Assembly (NCBI GenBank): GCA_003021045.1
Contig: PXRN01000007.1
Span: forward strand, 1-44,692
Reading direction: 5' to 3'
Source: Halobacteriales archaeon QS_4_69_34
GTDB lineage: Archaea; Halobacteriota; Halobacteria; Halobacteriales; Halococcaceae
Length of the DNA: 44,692 bases
Part shown: positions 25,162 to 33,541 of the stretch, piece after piece
Layout of the letters: each line of letters begins with the position of its first letter
Position numbering within the stretch: position 1 is the stretch's first letter
Notes under the pieces: model-generated
The model's database searches: none
Told to the model about the DNA's origin: nothing
Seen by the model: only the letters and a program-made list of their open reading frames with translations
Position numbers and translations under genes: made by a program

Positions 25162-25182
25162 ACCGCCGTCCACGGAGGCGGT
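25162..25182 (+). promoter_or_regulatory. Small hairpin in the acs leader
   Basis: ACCGCC (25162-25167) pairs with GGCGGT (25177-25182). An A/T-rich word, ATTATTACT (about 25135-25143), lies just upstream and could be the TATA box, which would put this hairpin at the 5' end of a roughly 60-base leader. The leader ends with GGAGGGA before ATG 25229, a possible Shine-Dalgarno site. Confidence 0.35.
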
Positions 25183-25228
25183 AGATCTATGTGCCGCGCT
25201 GCCAAACCGCGCGAGGAGGGAACGACAG

Positions 25229-27214
25229 ATGGCATCCAACGACGAGTCGACGATCGAGGCACGGCTGGCTGAACAGGAGTACTTCCGGCCGCCGACGAAG
25301 TTCGTCGGGCAGGCGAACGTCTCGGACCCGGCGGTGTACGACCGGTTCGCGGAGTTCCCCGCGGGGTTCGAGGAGTACGCCGACCTGCTCGACTGGGACG
25401 CCCACTGGGACGAACTGCTCGACGATTCGAACCCACCGTTCTACGAGTGGTTCGTCGGCGGGGAGCTGAACGCTTCGTACAACTGCGTCGACCGCCACCT
25501 CGACGACGGGAAAAACCGGACCGCGCTGCGCTGGGAGGGCGAGGACGGTGAACAGCGCAATCTCAGTTATCAGGACCTCTATCGGGAGGTCAACGCGATG
25601 GCGGCCGCGCTCCGGGACGTGGGCGTCGACGAGGGCGACGTCGTCACGATCCACCTGCCGATGGTGCCGGCGCTGCCGATCACGATGCTCGCCTGTGCGC
25701 GCCTCGGCGCGCCTCACTCGGTGGTGTTCGCCGGGTTCTCCGCGAACGCGCTGGCCGAGCGCGTCGATTCGGCGGACTCGGAGTACGTCGTGACCATCGA
25801 CGGCTACTACCGCCGGGGCGACTTCCTGCCCCACATCGAGAAGGCCGACGAGGCCCTCCGGGAGGCGGCGGGCGACCCGCAGGTGCTGGCGTGGACCCGC
25901 CACGAGGAGCCCCACGACTCGGTCGCGGTGAGCGACGACTACACGATGGTCGCCGACCTGCTCGACGAGCACGCCGGCGAGCGCGTCGCACCCGTCAGCC
26001 GCGACGCCGAGGACCCCCTCTTCCTGATGTACACGTCGGGGACGACGGGCCAGCCCAAGGGCTGTCAGCACCGCACGGGCGGGTATCTCGCCTACGCCGC
26101 GGGCACCTCCAAGTACGTGCTCGACATCAAACCCGAAGACACCTACTGGTGTTCGGCGGACATCGGTTGGATCACCGGCCACTCCTACATCGTCTACGGG
26201 CCGCTCGCGCTCGGCACCACCTCGGTGATGTACGAGGGCACGCCCGACCACCCCCACAGGTCGCGGATGTGGGAGATCGCCGAACGCTACGACGTCGACG
26301 TCTTCCACACCTCCCCGACGGCGGTGCGGATGTTCATGAAGTGGGGCGCGGAGCATCTAGAGGGCTACGACTTCGACTTCCGGCATCTCACGACGGTCGG
26401 CGAGCCCATCCAGCCGGAGGCGTGGCTGTGGTACTACGAGCACGTCGGCGGCGAGGACGCGGTGATCGTCGACACGTGGTGGCAGACCGAGACCGGCGGC
26501 CACCTGATCACGAACCTGCCCGCGCTCGACGACATGAAACCGGGGAGTGCCGGCCGGCCCGCGCCGGGCATCGAGCCCGCGATCCTCGACGACGAGGGCG
26601 AGCCGGTCGACCCCGAGAGCGGCGAGGCCGGCAACCTCGTCATCACGCGGCCGTGGCCGGGGATGCTCCAAACGGTGTACGGCGACGACGAGCGCTTCAT
26701 CGAGGAGTACTGGGAGCGCTTCTCCGATACCGACAGCGACGATCCCGACGACTGGATCTACGAGGCGGGCGACGGCGCGGTGCAGGGCCCGGACGGCTAC
26801 TACCGCGTGCTCGGGCGGCTCGACGACGTGATGAACGTCGCGGGCCACCGCCTGGGAACGATGGAGCTCGAATCCGCAGTGTCAGAAGTCGAGGCGGTCG
26901 CCGAGGCCGCCGTGGCCGCCCGAGAGGATAGCGAGAAGGGCGAGGTACCCGACGTCTACGTCGTGCTCCGGACGGGCGTCGAGGAGAGCGAGTCGGTCCG
27001 CGAGGATATCGTGACGGCGATCGAAGAGGAGATCGGGAAGTTCGCCCGACCCAACGAGGTCGCCTTCGTCGGGGACCTCCCGAAGACGCGCTCGGGGAAG
27101 ATCATGCGCCGCCTGCTCGAGGACATCTCGAACGACGCAGAGCTGGGCGACACGACCACGCTGCGCGATCCGAGCGTGCCAGAGCAGATCAGAGAGCAGG
27201 TCGGGGCCGACTGA
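25229..27214 (+). CDS. acs: Acetyl-CoA synthetase (AMP-forming)
   Basis: A 661-residue enzyme that makes acetyl-CoA from acetate, ATP and CoA through an acetyl-adenylate. The adenylation core motif YTSGTTGQPKG is at 268-278. DTWWQTETGG, the VLGRLDDVMNVAGHRLG hinge and the catalytic Lys in KTRSGKIMRR (K624) are intact. Length equals that of bacterial Acs. The start has a GGAGGGA site 9-10 bases upstream. The gene stands alone with a long upstream region, consistent with its own regulation by carbon source, although no regulator is seen nearby. Confidence 0.97.
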   Translation: MASNDESTIEARLAEQEYFRPPTKFVGQANVSDPAVYDRFAEFPAGFEEYADLLDWDAHWDELLDDSNPPFYEWFVGGELNASYNCVDRHLDDGKNRTALRWEGEDGEQRNLSYQDLYREVNAMAAALRDVGVDEGDVVTIHLPMVPALPITMLACARLGAPHSVVFAGFSANALAERVDSADSEYVVTIDGYYRRGDFLPHIEKADEALREAAGDPQVLAWTRHEEPHDSVAVSDDYTMVADLLDEHAGERVAPVSRDAEDPLFLMYTSGTTGQPKGCQHRTGGYLAYAAGTSKYVLDIKPEDTYWCSADIGWITGHSYIVYGPLALGTTSVMYEGTPDHPHRSRMWEIAERYDVDVFHTSPTAVRMFMKWGAEHLEGYDFDFRHLTTVGEPIQPEAWLWYYEHVGGEDAVIVDTWWQTETGGHLITNLPALDDMKPGSAGRPAPGIEPAILDDEGEPVDPESGEAGNLVITRPWPGMLQTVYGDDERFIEEYWERFSDTDSDDPDDWIYEAGDGAVQGPDGYYRVLGRLDDVMNVAGHRLGTMELESAVSEVEAVAEAAVAAREDSEKGEVPDVYVVLRTGVEESESVREDIVTAIEEEIGKFARPNEVAFVGDLPKTRSGKIMRRLLEDISNDAELGDTTTLRDPSVPEQIREQVGAD

Positions 27215-27218
27215 GCGG

Positions 27219-27243
27219 GCCGACCGCCGTCCTTCAGGTCGGC
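27219..27243 (+). terminator. Inverted repeat after acs
   Basis: GCCGACC (27219-27225) pairs with GGTCGGC (27237-27243) around an 11-base loop, starting 5 bp after the stop. No T tract follows directly, so it is a weak terminator candidate. Confidence 0.4.
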
Positions 27244-27371
27244 GGCGTGCCCGTCGCCATCATTACTTCTCCCCGCTCACGTTCGGTCTCGCTCTCGCTG
27301 CGATCTCCGATCGATCCGGCGAGCGATCGTGGTGTGGCGAACGTTCGATCCGCTCGCCCGATCGGCGACGA

Positions 27372-28193
27372 CTACCCCATCCCCGGCGGCGGGCCGTCGT
27401 CGAAGTCCTCGGGGTGGACGTCGACGTCGAGGCCGACCTCCTCGCGGCGGCGTTCGAGCTCCCGGATCTGGCGGAGGTAGTAGGCGACGCCGACGCCGGC
27501 GACGAGCACGAGCAGGGCGGTCCCGCCGGCGAAGATATAGAGGTCCCGGGCGAGGTAGTACCGGACCACGAGCGCGGAGCCCCGGACGTCCTCCCACGTG
27601 AGATGGACCCGGCCGTCGATCGTCTCGGTCGTGTAACCCGACGGCGTGACCCGCGCCAGCGGTACGACGTCGACGCGCATGCCGGGCGGGATGACGACCC
27701 GGTAGGTGCCCTGCACGAACGTTCGGGTGGCGAAGCGCTTGGCGTCGGCGGGCGCGGTGAACGCGAGCCGTCCCGCGGCGGCGGGCAACGTGATCACCGT
27801 CCGTTCGCGGGTGTTCGTAACGTTGGCGGGATCGATCGCCACCACCCGGTCCCCGTCGCGTTCCCCGCTGGGGACGGCGCTCTCGTTCGGGTAGCGGAAC
27901 TTCAGCGCCGAAACGTCGAGCGGTCGCTCGCGACCGAGCCCGTCGCGCCGGTTGACCGCGAACTCGCGGGGGTTCCCGTCCGTGTCGGCGGCGACGTTAT
28001 AGACCGCCCGGTACTCGCCGCCGGTGACGTTGATCGAGGCGTTGCAGGCGGCGTTTCCGCAGGTCGTCGTCCAGTCGTAGGTGGCGTTCGCCCCGATCGC
28101 CGCCCGGTCGACCGGCTCCGGACCGAGGACCGACGCACAGCCGGCCGTGGCGGCGAGCAGACAGAGCAGGCCGAGCCCGAAAACCCCTCTCAT
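27372..28193 (-). CDS. DUF5803-family lipoprotein
   Basis: A 273-residue haloarchaeal protein of unknown function. It has a short lipoprotein signal (LLCLLAATAGCAS, Cys19), an extracellular beta-rich domain with one Cys pair (CGNAAC), a C-terminal membrane helix (IFAGGTALLVLVAGVGVAYYL) and a charged tail ending DDGPPPGMG. MRGVFG at 28193 is chosen over an upstream ATG because its ATG overlaps the TGA of the DUF2110 gene, indicating coupling. It ends the minus-strand tfe operon. Confidence 0.85.
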   Translation of the reverse strand: MRGVFGLGLLCLLAATAGCASVLGPEPVDRAAIGANATYDWTTTCGNAACNASINVTGGEYRAVYNVAADTDGNPREFAVNRRDGLGRERPLDVSALKFRYPNESAVPSGERDGDRVVAIDPANVTNTRERTVITLPAAAGRLAFTAPADAKRFATRTFVQGTYRVVIPPGMRVDVVPLARVTPSGYTTETIDGRVHLTWEDVRGSALVVRYYLARDLYIFAGGTALLVLVAGVGVAYYLRQIRELERRREEVGLDVDVHPEDFDDGPPPGMG

Positions 28194-28855
28194 GGCAGGA
28201 CACACAGCAGCTCGGCGGGCAGGTGCGGGCCGACGTTCGACAGGATCCCGGGCGGGTCGGTCCCCTCGCGGCAGACGACGCTTCCCTCGAGGAGCCCGCA
28301 GCGCTCGACGGTCTCGATGTCGTCGGCGTGGCCCGCACGGTTGATCGTGGCGCGCACCGACGCGCGAGTGGCGCTATTGAAATTCACGCGCCCGTGGCCC
28401 CGTGTCCACGAATAGAGGCGGTCGCGCTCGGCGTCGGCGAGCCGGGCGGGCTCCCCGTAGACGAACTGCATCGGGAGATGCTGGACCAGCCCGAAGCGCG
28501 CTCGGATCTGCGACGGCGTGCCCGGTCCGAGCCCGAGTTCGCCGGCCGGCACGCGGACAGGGCGGCCGGCGTCGAGCACGAACCCCTCCTCGTCCCACGA
28601 TTCGAGCGTTCCAGTGTAAGTTTCGCCGGGCTCGAACGCGTCGGTAATCCGCCCCCACTGCTCGCCGAGGGCGTTGCGCGCCGCGACCGCGTCCGCTCCC
28701 TCGACGGTCACGGTCGGAAAGTCGTCGTGACGAACCCCCAGCTCCCACTCGGCGTCGAGGTCGCCGATCCGGTCGTCGACCATCGCGGTGAGGCCGTCGA
28801 GGGCGCGCTCGCGGGCGTCGCCGCGCACGTAGCACTTCGTGGCGAGGACGACCAT
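28190..28855 (-). CDS. DUF2110-family protein
   Basis: A 221-residue archaeal protein of unknown function. The N-terminus MVVLATKCYVRGD, the central WDEEGFVLDAGRPVRVPAGELGLG and the RVNFNSATRASVRATINRAGH segment are characteristic of the family. Codon-level overlaps (ATGA) link it to tfe upstream and DUF5803 downstream, so a transcription- or translation-related role is a reasonable guess from context only. The start at 28855 is set by the overlap with the tfe stop; a longer frame would run inside tfe. Confidence 0.88.
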   Translation of the reverse strand: MVVLATKCYVRGDARERALDGLTAMVDDRIGDLDAEWELGVRHDDFPTVTVEGADAVAARNALGEQWGRITDAFEPGETYTGTLESWDEEGFVLDAGRPVRVPAGELGLGPGTPSQIRARFGLVQHLPMQFVYGEPARLADAERDRLYSWTRGHGRVNFNSATRASVRATINRAGHADDIETVERCGLLEGSVVCREGTDPPGILSNVGPHLPAELLCVLP

Positions 28856-29403
28856 CAGGCGGTCGTACCGGTCCCGTCGGCTCCGCCGGTGTCGACGTTG
28901 AGTTCCTCGCGCAGCGCCGCGATGCGCTCGTCCATCGCGTCGACGAGTCGGTCGTTGTCCATGGAGACGAGCTCGGACCCACACTGGGGACACTCGAAGC
29001 CGAACTCGATCGCCTCGTCGAACTCGAAGCGGATCGAGTCGGTCTCACACAGGAAGAACTCGTTGTCGCGCTCGTAGCCCTGGCGTGCCTCCAGCCCGGC
29101 GAGCAGTCGGTGCATCTCCTCGCGGAGGTTCTCGGGGATCGACTCGTACTCGAACGTCCAGAGGTAGGTCAGCCAGCCCGAGTCCTCGTCGCGCAGCCGC
29201 CGGTAGCTCGCGAGGTCGTTCTCGTAGAGGATAAAGAGCGCACGGCGGACGTCGTTGAGTTCCAGATCGAGCTTCTCGGCGAGCTCCTCGTCGGTGACCT
29301 CGCCGTCGGGCGGCGCGGCCGCTACGGGCATCCCGCGCGGGCCGACGAGCTCGTGGAGGTACGTCTGCACCACGGGGTCGGCGAGCAGCCCTTCGAAAGC
29401 CAT
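28855..29403 (-). CDS. tfe: Transcription initiation factor TFE (alpha subunit)
   Basis: A 182-residue homolog of eukaryotic TFIIE-alpha, which stabilises the open complex formed by TBP, TFB and RNA polymerase. The N-terminal winged-helix domain includes EVTDEELAEKLDLELNDVRR and ALFILYENDLASYRR; the C-terminal zinc-ribbon region has FFLCET and FECPQCGSELV. Only three of the usual four Cys are seen, as in other haloarchaea. It lies 39 bp downstream of trm56, a conserved neighbour. Confidence 0.96.
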   Translation of the reverse strand: MAFEGLLADPVVQTYLHELVGPRGMPVAAAPPDGEVTDEELAEKLDLELNDVRRALFILYENDLASYRRLRDEDSGWLTYLWTFEYESIPENLREEMHRLLAGLEARQGYERDNEFFLCETDSIRFEFDEAIEFGFECPQCGSELVSMDNDRLVDAMDERIAALREELNVDTGGADGTGTTA

Positions 29404-29442
29404 TGCCCGGGTGTCGGCGATTCAGCCGATTAAACCCATCGT

Positions 29443-30201
29443 TCACCTCTCACCCGTTCGATCGGTCCCCGCTCGCTCGACACTCCCGGCCGACCCGCCG
29501 TCGTTCGTCGACTCGGCGCCGGACGTCGATCCGGCCGCTCCGCCGGCGGACCCGTCGCCCTCGCCAGCACCGCCGACGCCGTCGCCCGCGTCGGTGCCGC
29601 CCTCGCCCGCATCGGGGGCCTCCCCGGTTCCGTCGTCGACGCGGTGGCCCGCGTCCGCGACCCCCTCGTTCGCGTCCACGACGCGCTTGCCCTGTTTCTG
29701 GGGGACGACGCGGCGCTCGCCGCCCGCGAACGTGCGGTCGAGCTCGTGACCCTCGAAGAGGTGATCGAGGAACACGGCGAGTGCGGCCACCTCCGAGTGG
29801 GGCTGGCTGGTGACCGCGAGGTTCCAGTCCGCCCGGCCGTAGACTTCGCCGGGGACCTTCCCCGCCCCGACGACGACCAGCAGCGGTGCGTCCCGACGGG
29901 CCGCCCGGATCTCGCCTTCGAGCTCCGGCAGGGGGAGCCCGTACATCGTCAGGTGCACCACGGGGCCCTCGAACTCCCGGAGGTACCGCCGCCCGGAGGG
30001 GACGCGTTCGGCCGCGAAGGGGCCGCCGAAGCGCTCGGTGATCTCGCGTACCGTCTCGTGGGGCCCGTCGGCGTCGCCGGCGAACACCACCCCGTCGGCC
30101 CCGAGCGCACGCGCTGTCAGCCCGACGTGGGTCGTCATGCGCTCGTCGCGGCCGGGGCGGTGGCCGAGCCGGAGCACGCGGACCTCGGGGTCGTCCTGCA
30201 T
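29443..30201 (-). CDS. trm56: tRNA (cytidine(56)-2'-O)-methyltransferase
   Basis: A 252-residue SPOUT-class enzyme that methylates C56 in the tRNA T-loop of archaea with S-adenosylmethionine. The N-terminus EVRVLRLGHRPGRDERMTTH is diagnostic, followed by VHLTMYGLPLP, LLVVVGAGKVPGEVY and NLAVTSQPHSEVAALAVFLD, which build the trefoil-knot cofactor site. After about residue 180 there is a Gly/Ala/Asp/Ser-rich tail not needed for the fold. MQDDPEV at 30201 is the usual start. It lies between the DsbA-like gene (34 bp) and tfe. Confidence 0.95.
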   Translation of the reverse strand: MQDDPEVRVLRLGHRPGRDERMTTHVGLTARALGADGVVFAGDADGPHETVREITERFGGPFAAERVPSGRRYLREFEGPVVHLTMYGLPLPELEGEIRAARRDAPLLVVVGAGKVPGEVYGRADWNLAVTSQPHSEVAALAVFLDHLFEGHELDRTFAGGERRVVPQKQGKRVVDANEGVADAGHRVDDGTGEAPDAGEGGTDAGDGVGGAGEGDGSAGGAAGSTSGAESTNDGGSAGSVERAGTDRTGER

Positions 30202-30235
30202 GGTGGACAGACGACGGGTGACCGTCAGTTCGGTG

Positions 30236-30976
30236 CTATTCCGTCGAGTTCGTGCCGATGGGACCGGTGGCGGTGCGCGGTCCACGGGCGACTTCGATGG
30301 CGATCTGGATGGACCGCATCGAAGGCGTCTTCACCCGCGTGTCGTTGACGAGGATCCCCGGTGTCGCCTCGATTCCCCTGTCGATGGCAGCCTGCTTGTC
30401 CGCCTCGAGGGTGTCGTCGTAGGTGCGGTTCTCGGCGGCGTTTCGGACCTCCTCGGCGTTCAGCCCCATCTCGTTCGCCACCGAGGCATAGAGGTCCACT
30501 CCGAGCGAGTCCTGGTTCTCGTAGAGCCGCTTCGAGTAGTCCCAGAAGGCGTCGCTGTTCTGCTCGTGGACGGCGCGGCCGGCGTTCGCGGCCGTCCACG
30601 ACGAATCGCCCAGAAACGGAATGTCGTGGTGCTCGTAGCGGACCTCTCCGGGGTCGATATACTGCTTTCGAAGCTTCGGGAGCGTATCCATCGTAAACTC
30701 CCGACAGTGCGGGCACGCGAAGTCCTCCCAGACCCTGATCGTGACGTCGGCGTCGGGGTTGCCCATGACGGCCGTGGCGAGCGTTCCGAGTGCCCTGTCG
30801 CCCGAGCCGTCGCCACCCGATCCGACGACGGGGAGCTGTTCGGTGAGGCCGGTACAGCCCGCCAGCGCGGCCGTCGAGAGGCTGGCCGCCCCGAGCAGCG
30901 CCCGACGGCGGGTCGTCGAGGGAGGGGCGGTTCGGTTGCCGTCCGTGGGGTCGCTCGGAGCGTCGCCGGGGTCCAT
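30236..30976 (-). CDS. DsbA/thioredoxin-fold Tat lipoprotein
   Basis: A 246-residue exported thiol-disulfide oxidoreductase-like protein. It has a Tat signal (TTRRRALLGAASLSTAALAGC) with lipobox Cys41. The active site WEDFACPHCREF contains the CPHC motif (88-91), the dipeptide typical of DsbA. A helical insertion follows, then the cis-Pro loop EATPGILVND. It would form or isomerise disulfides in secreted proteins, fitting the Cys-containing protease and lipase nearby. TATA-like AGACTTATGC lies 25-34 bp before the start. Confidence 0.92.
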   Translation of the reverse strand: MDPGDAPSDPTDGNRTAPPSTTRRRALLGAASLSTAALAGCTGLTEQLPVVGSGGDGSGDRALGTLATAVMGNPDADVTIRVWEDFACPHCREFTMDTLPKLRKQYIDPGEVRYEHHDIPFLGDSSWTAANAGRAVHEQNSDAFWDYSKRLYENQDSLGVDLYASVANEMGLNAEEVRNAAENRTYDDTLEADKQAAIDRGIEATPGILVNDTRVKTPSMRSIQIAIEVARGPRTATGPIGTNSTE

Positions 30977-31000
30977 TTGACCCTCCTCGTGTCTCGGTGG

Positions 31001-31010
31001 GCATAAGTCT
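31001..31010 (-). promoter_or_regulatory. TATA-like box of the DsbA-trm56-tfe cluster
   Basis: AGACTTATGC on the minus strand lies 25-34 bp before ATG 30976. Because the following four genes are tightly packed, this may be the main promoter of the cluster. Confidence 0.5.
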
Positions 31011-31187
31011 CCGGATGGGACCCCGGCGATCAGCGGACGCTCGCCGCACTGCCGGCCGGGCCGGCGCTCGTTCGCCGCCGCCCCGTCCCCGTCGGCTCCG
31101 GTCGCCGGTCCGCCGCGCCGGCCGATGCGTGCCGGCTCGCGGCCACGAGATCACAAGAGGGATACTCGGGGGCCGGAACTGGTGGCC

Positions 31188-32117
31188 ATGCAGCTCTCCG
31201 GAACCCGACTCCTCGTCACCGGCGGCGCGGGACTCGTCGGCTCCCAGCTCGCCGAGCGACTGGTCGAGGCCAACGAGGTCGTCGTCGCCGACGACCTCTC
31301 GAACGGTCGCCGGAAATCCGTCCCCGAGGGAGCCACGTTCGTCGAGGCCGACCTCACCGACCCCGACGCCGTGCGCGACGTCCTCACGCCCGACTTCGAC
31401 GCCGTCTTTCACCTCGCGGCCGCCGACAAGTACATCGACACCGACGAGCCCCGCCGACAGTTCGAGGCCAACGGCGAGATGACCTACAACCTGCTCGAAC
31501 GCATGGAGGAGGTGGGCGTCTCGAAGCTCCTGTTCACCTCCTCCTCGACGGTCTACGGCGAGGCCCCCCGCCCGACTCCCGAGGACTACGCGCCCCTCGA
31601 GCCCATTAGCGTCTACGGCGCGTCGAAGCTCGCCGAGGAGGGGCTCTGTTCGGTTTACGCCCACTCCCACGGCATCACGGTGTGGACGTTCCGCTTCGCC
31701 AACATCGTCGGGCCGCGCTTCGGCGCGGGCGTCGTCCCGGACTTCGTCGAGAAGCTCCGCGCCGATCCCGAAACCCTGGAGATCCTCGGCGACGGCCGTC
31801 AGGAGAAGTCCTACATGCACGTCGCCGAGTGTGTCGACGCCATGTGTCACGTGGTCGAACACGCCGACGAGCCGGTCAACACCTACAACCTCGGGACCCG
31901 AACCACCACGTCCGTCGACCGGATCGCCGACATCGTGGCCGAGGAGATGGGTCTCGATCCCGATTACGAGCACACCGGCGGCGACCGCGGCTGGACTGGC
32001 GATGTCCCGCGGATGAGACTCTCGATCGAGAAGCTCCGGGCGCTCGGATGGGTCCCCGAAGATTCGAGCGACGAGGCGGTCCGGCGCGGCGCGCGCGAAC
32101 TCGTCGCGTCGGGGTGA
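31188..32117 (+). CDS. NAD-dependent sugar-nucleotide epimerase/dehydratase
   Basis: A 309-residue extended short-chain dehydrogenase. The Rossmann motif GGAGLVG (about 11-17), the TSSSTVYGEA segment and the catalytic YGASK are intact. FRFANIVGPR and KSYMHVAECVDAM are typical of UDP-glucose 4-epimerase-like enzymes. It probably acts on an NDP-sugar used for the S-layer glycans or exopolysaccharide; the substrate is not determined by the sequence. MQLSGTRLLVTGGAG at 31188 is the natural start, immediately before the Rossmann strand. Confidence 0.9.
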   Translation: MQLSGTRLLVTGGAGLVGSQLAERLVEANEVVVADDLSNGRRKSVPEGATFVEADLTDPDAVRDVLTPDFDAVFHLAAADKYIDTDEPRRQFEANGEMTYNLLERMEEVGVSKLLFTSSSTVYGEAPRPTPEDYAPLEPISVYGASKLAEEGLCSVYAHSHGITVWTFRFANIVGPRFGAGVVPDFVEKLRADPETLEILGDGRQEKSYMHVAECVDAMCHVVEHADEPVNTYNLGTRTTTSVDRIADIVAEEMGLDPDYEHTGGDRGWTGDVPRMRLSIEKLRALGWVPEDSSDEAVRRGARELVASG

Positions 32118-32150
32118 GCTCGGTGAGCGCGGAGCGCCGGCCGCGGGCCA

Positions 32151-32501
32151 CTACACCGAGAACTCCGTGCGCGCCTCGCAGTCGTGTCCGTGCGCCCGGA
32201 GCGTCGCGCGCGCGGCGTGGCTGCCCGGTACGGGGTCGGGCCATTCGAACCCGTAGGCCGCCGTCTCGCCGGGCGCGAGCGTCTCGTGCTGGATGACCTG
32301 GGCGAACATTCGCCCGTCGGACCACCGCCAGCGCTCCGCACCCGTGCCGTCGCTCCCGTCGCCCTCGCGGATGGTGATGTCGGCCTTTCCGGAGTCGCGG
32401 AACTCGAGTTCGACGGGCTCGTCGCCGTCGTTCGTGACCGTGAAGGTGAACGCCACTCGGTCGCCCTCCACGGCGGCGTCGAGCGCGCCTTCGAGCGTCA
32501 T
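32151..32501 (-). CDS. BsuPI-domain protein
   Basis: A 116-residue all-beta protein resembling the intracellular proteinase-inhibitor (BsuPI) family: FTFTVTNDGDEPVELEFRDS, WSDGRMFAQ, ETLAPGETAAYGFEWP. No signal peptide is present, so it should be cytoplasmic. Inhibition of a protease is the family name's suggestion, not shown. It is convergent with the epimerase gene (33 bp between stops). The start at 32501 places the beta strands immediately after MTLEGALDAAVEGDR. Confidence 0.82.
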   Translation of the reverse strand: MTLEGALDAAVEGDRVAFTFTVTNDGDEPVELEFRDSGKADITIREGDGSDGTGAERWRWSDGRMFAQVIQHETLAPGETAAYGFEWPDPVPGSHAARATLRAHGHDCEARTEFSV

Positions 32502-32594
32502 GGGGTGCGTTCGGTGGCCGGCGTTCAAAAGCCATCGGTCGTCGCTCGGACGTCCCGGCCGACCCCAGTACCGGCCGACCCGTTCGGGAAGGCC

Positions 32595-33422
32595 CTATGT
32601 GGTGGTCCACTCGTACTGGCGGTCGATGCTCTCGCTGCTCTCGCGTACCTCGTCGTGGGTCGCGCCCTCCAGCACGACGTTGCGAACGGCGCCGTCGAGG
32701 CGTGGGCTGTCGGGATCGTCGAAATAGAAGGTGTCGGCGGTGCCCCGTATCGTGTAGTAGTCCGTCGTATCGGCATGGGGGGTCTCGTCCGGGTGGTTCA
32801 GCTCGTAGAGCGGCTCGCCGGGCTCGTCGGCACACAGCGGCGAGATGAACTGACAGGGCTCGCCGGTCCCGGGATAGGCGGTGCACGTCGGGCAGCTCGA
32901 CGTTCCGTGGTTGGCCCCCGCCAGCCCGACGAACGTCGCCACCGACGCGTAGCGACCGGTCTCCGCGAGCCAGAACCGTGCGCCCGTGACGCCGAGGCTG
33001 TGGGCCACGACGTCGACCGTCGACGCACCGGTGTACGCGAGCACGTTCGCCACGAAGCCTTCGAGCTGGTCGCGCATCTCGGGGTGTGTCGACGTGCCCT
33101 CGCGGAAGCTGATCGACCAGAGCGCGTCGCCGAGGTATCCACGCGCGAGGAACTCGTCGGCGTGCTTCGAGAAGTCACAGGCGCTTCGCGTGTTCCCGTG
33201 GACGAACACCACGGGATTCCGGTCGTGCCCCGGCGCGGTGCCGTGGAACTCGTGGCCACCCCAGCCGCCGTACCTCCCACCGGTATCGAACGGCAGGTCG
33301 TCGTCGCTCGTGCGGCTGCCTTTACACTCGCTGGCGGCGGCCGCTGGCGCGGTGCCGAGCGCGACCGCGCCGGCAGCACCCACAGCCCGAAGGACGCTCC
33401 GCCGGGAGACTCGTTCGTACAT
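32595..33422 (-). CDS. Tat-exported lipase-like alpha/beta hydrolase
   Basis: A 275-residue secreted hydrolase. The Tat signal SRRSVLRAVGAAGAVALG ends near an Ala-rich cleavage site (about 27-30). The alpha/beta fold shows NPVVFVHGN (oxyanion region), VDVVAHSLGVTGARFW with nucleophile Ser142, and a C-terminal His in EGATHDEV. Several Cys residues (SCPTC, EPCQF) may form disulfides. It resembles class-2 lipases and esterases. It is 119 bp downstream of the subtilase gene on the same strand. Confidence 0.9.
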   Translation of the reverse strand: MYERVSRRSVLRAVGAAGAVALGTAPAAAASECKGSRTSDDDLPFDTGGRYGGWGGHEFHGTAPGHDRNPVVFVHGNTRSACDFSKHADEFLARGYLGDALWSISFREGTSTHPEMRDQLEGFVANVLAYTGASTVDVVAHSLGVTGARFWLAETGRYASVATFVGLAGANHGTSSCPTCTAYPGTGEPCQFISPLCADEPGEPLYELNHPDETPHADTTDYYTIRGTADTFYFDDPDSPRLDGAVRNVVLEGATHDEVRESSESIDRQYEWTTT

Positions 33423-33541
33423 CGGTTTGAGGTGGTAGCTCGACGACGAAAAGGTGGTGGGTGCGCTCGTGTCCGGTGCCCCCGGGACCGGTCGAACCGG
33501 CAGTGCGCTGGTAGAGTGAACCGTGATCGCGCTCCGCCGGC

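Larger units (their letters stand above)
23948..25228 (+). other. 1.28-kb region without a credible gene
   Basis: Open frames exist here but encode basic, Pro/Arg-rich strings unlike the acidic proteins around them, and none starts with a convincing promoter. The region holds a palindromic terminator (23966-23985), two GCGGT-type repeat arrays in opposite orientation (about 24044-24120 and 24527-24613), a 26-bp word shared with 43169-43194, a 9-bp inverted repeat (24993-25027) and the acs promoter/leader at its right end. A decayed gene or an unrecognised RNA cannot be excluded. Confidence 0.6.
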
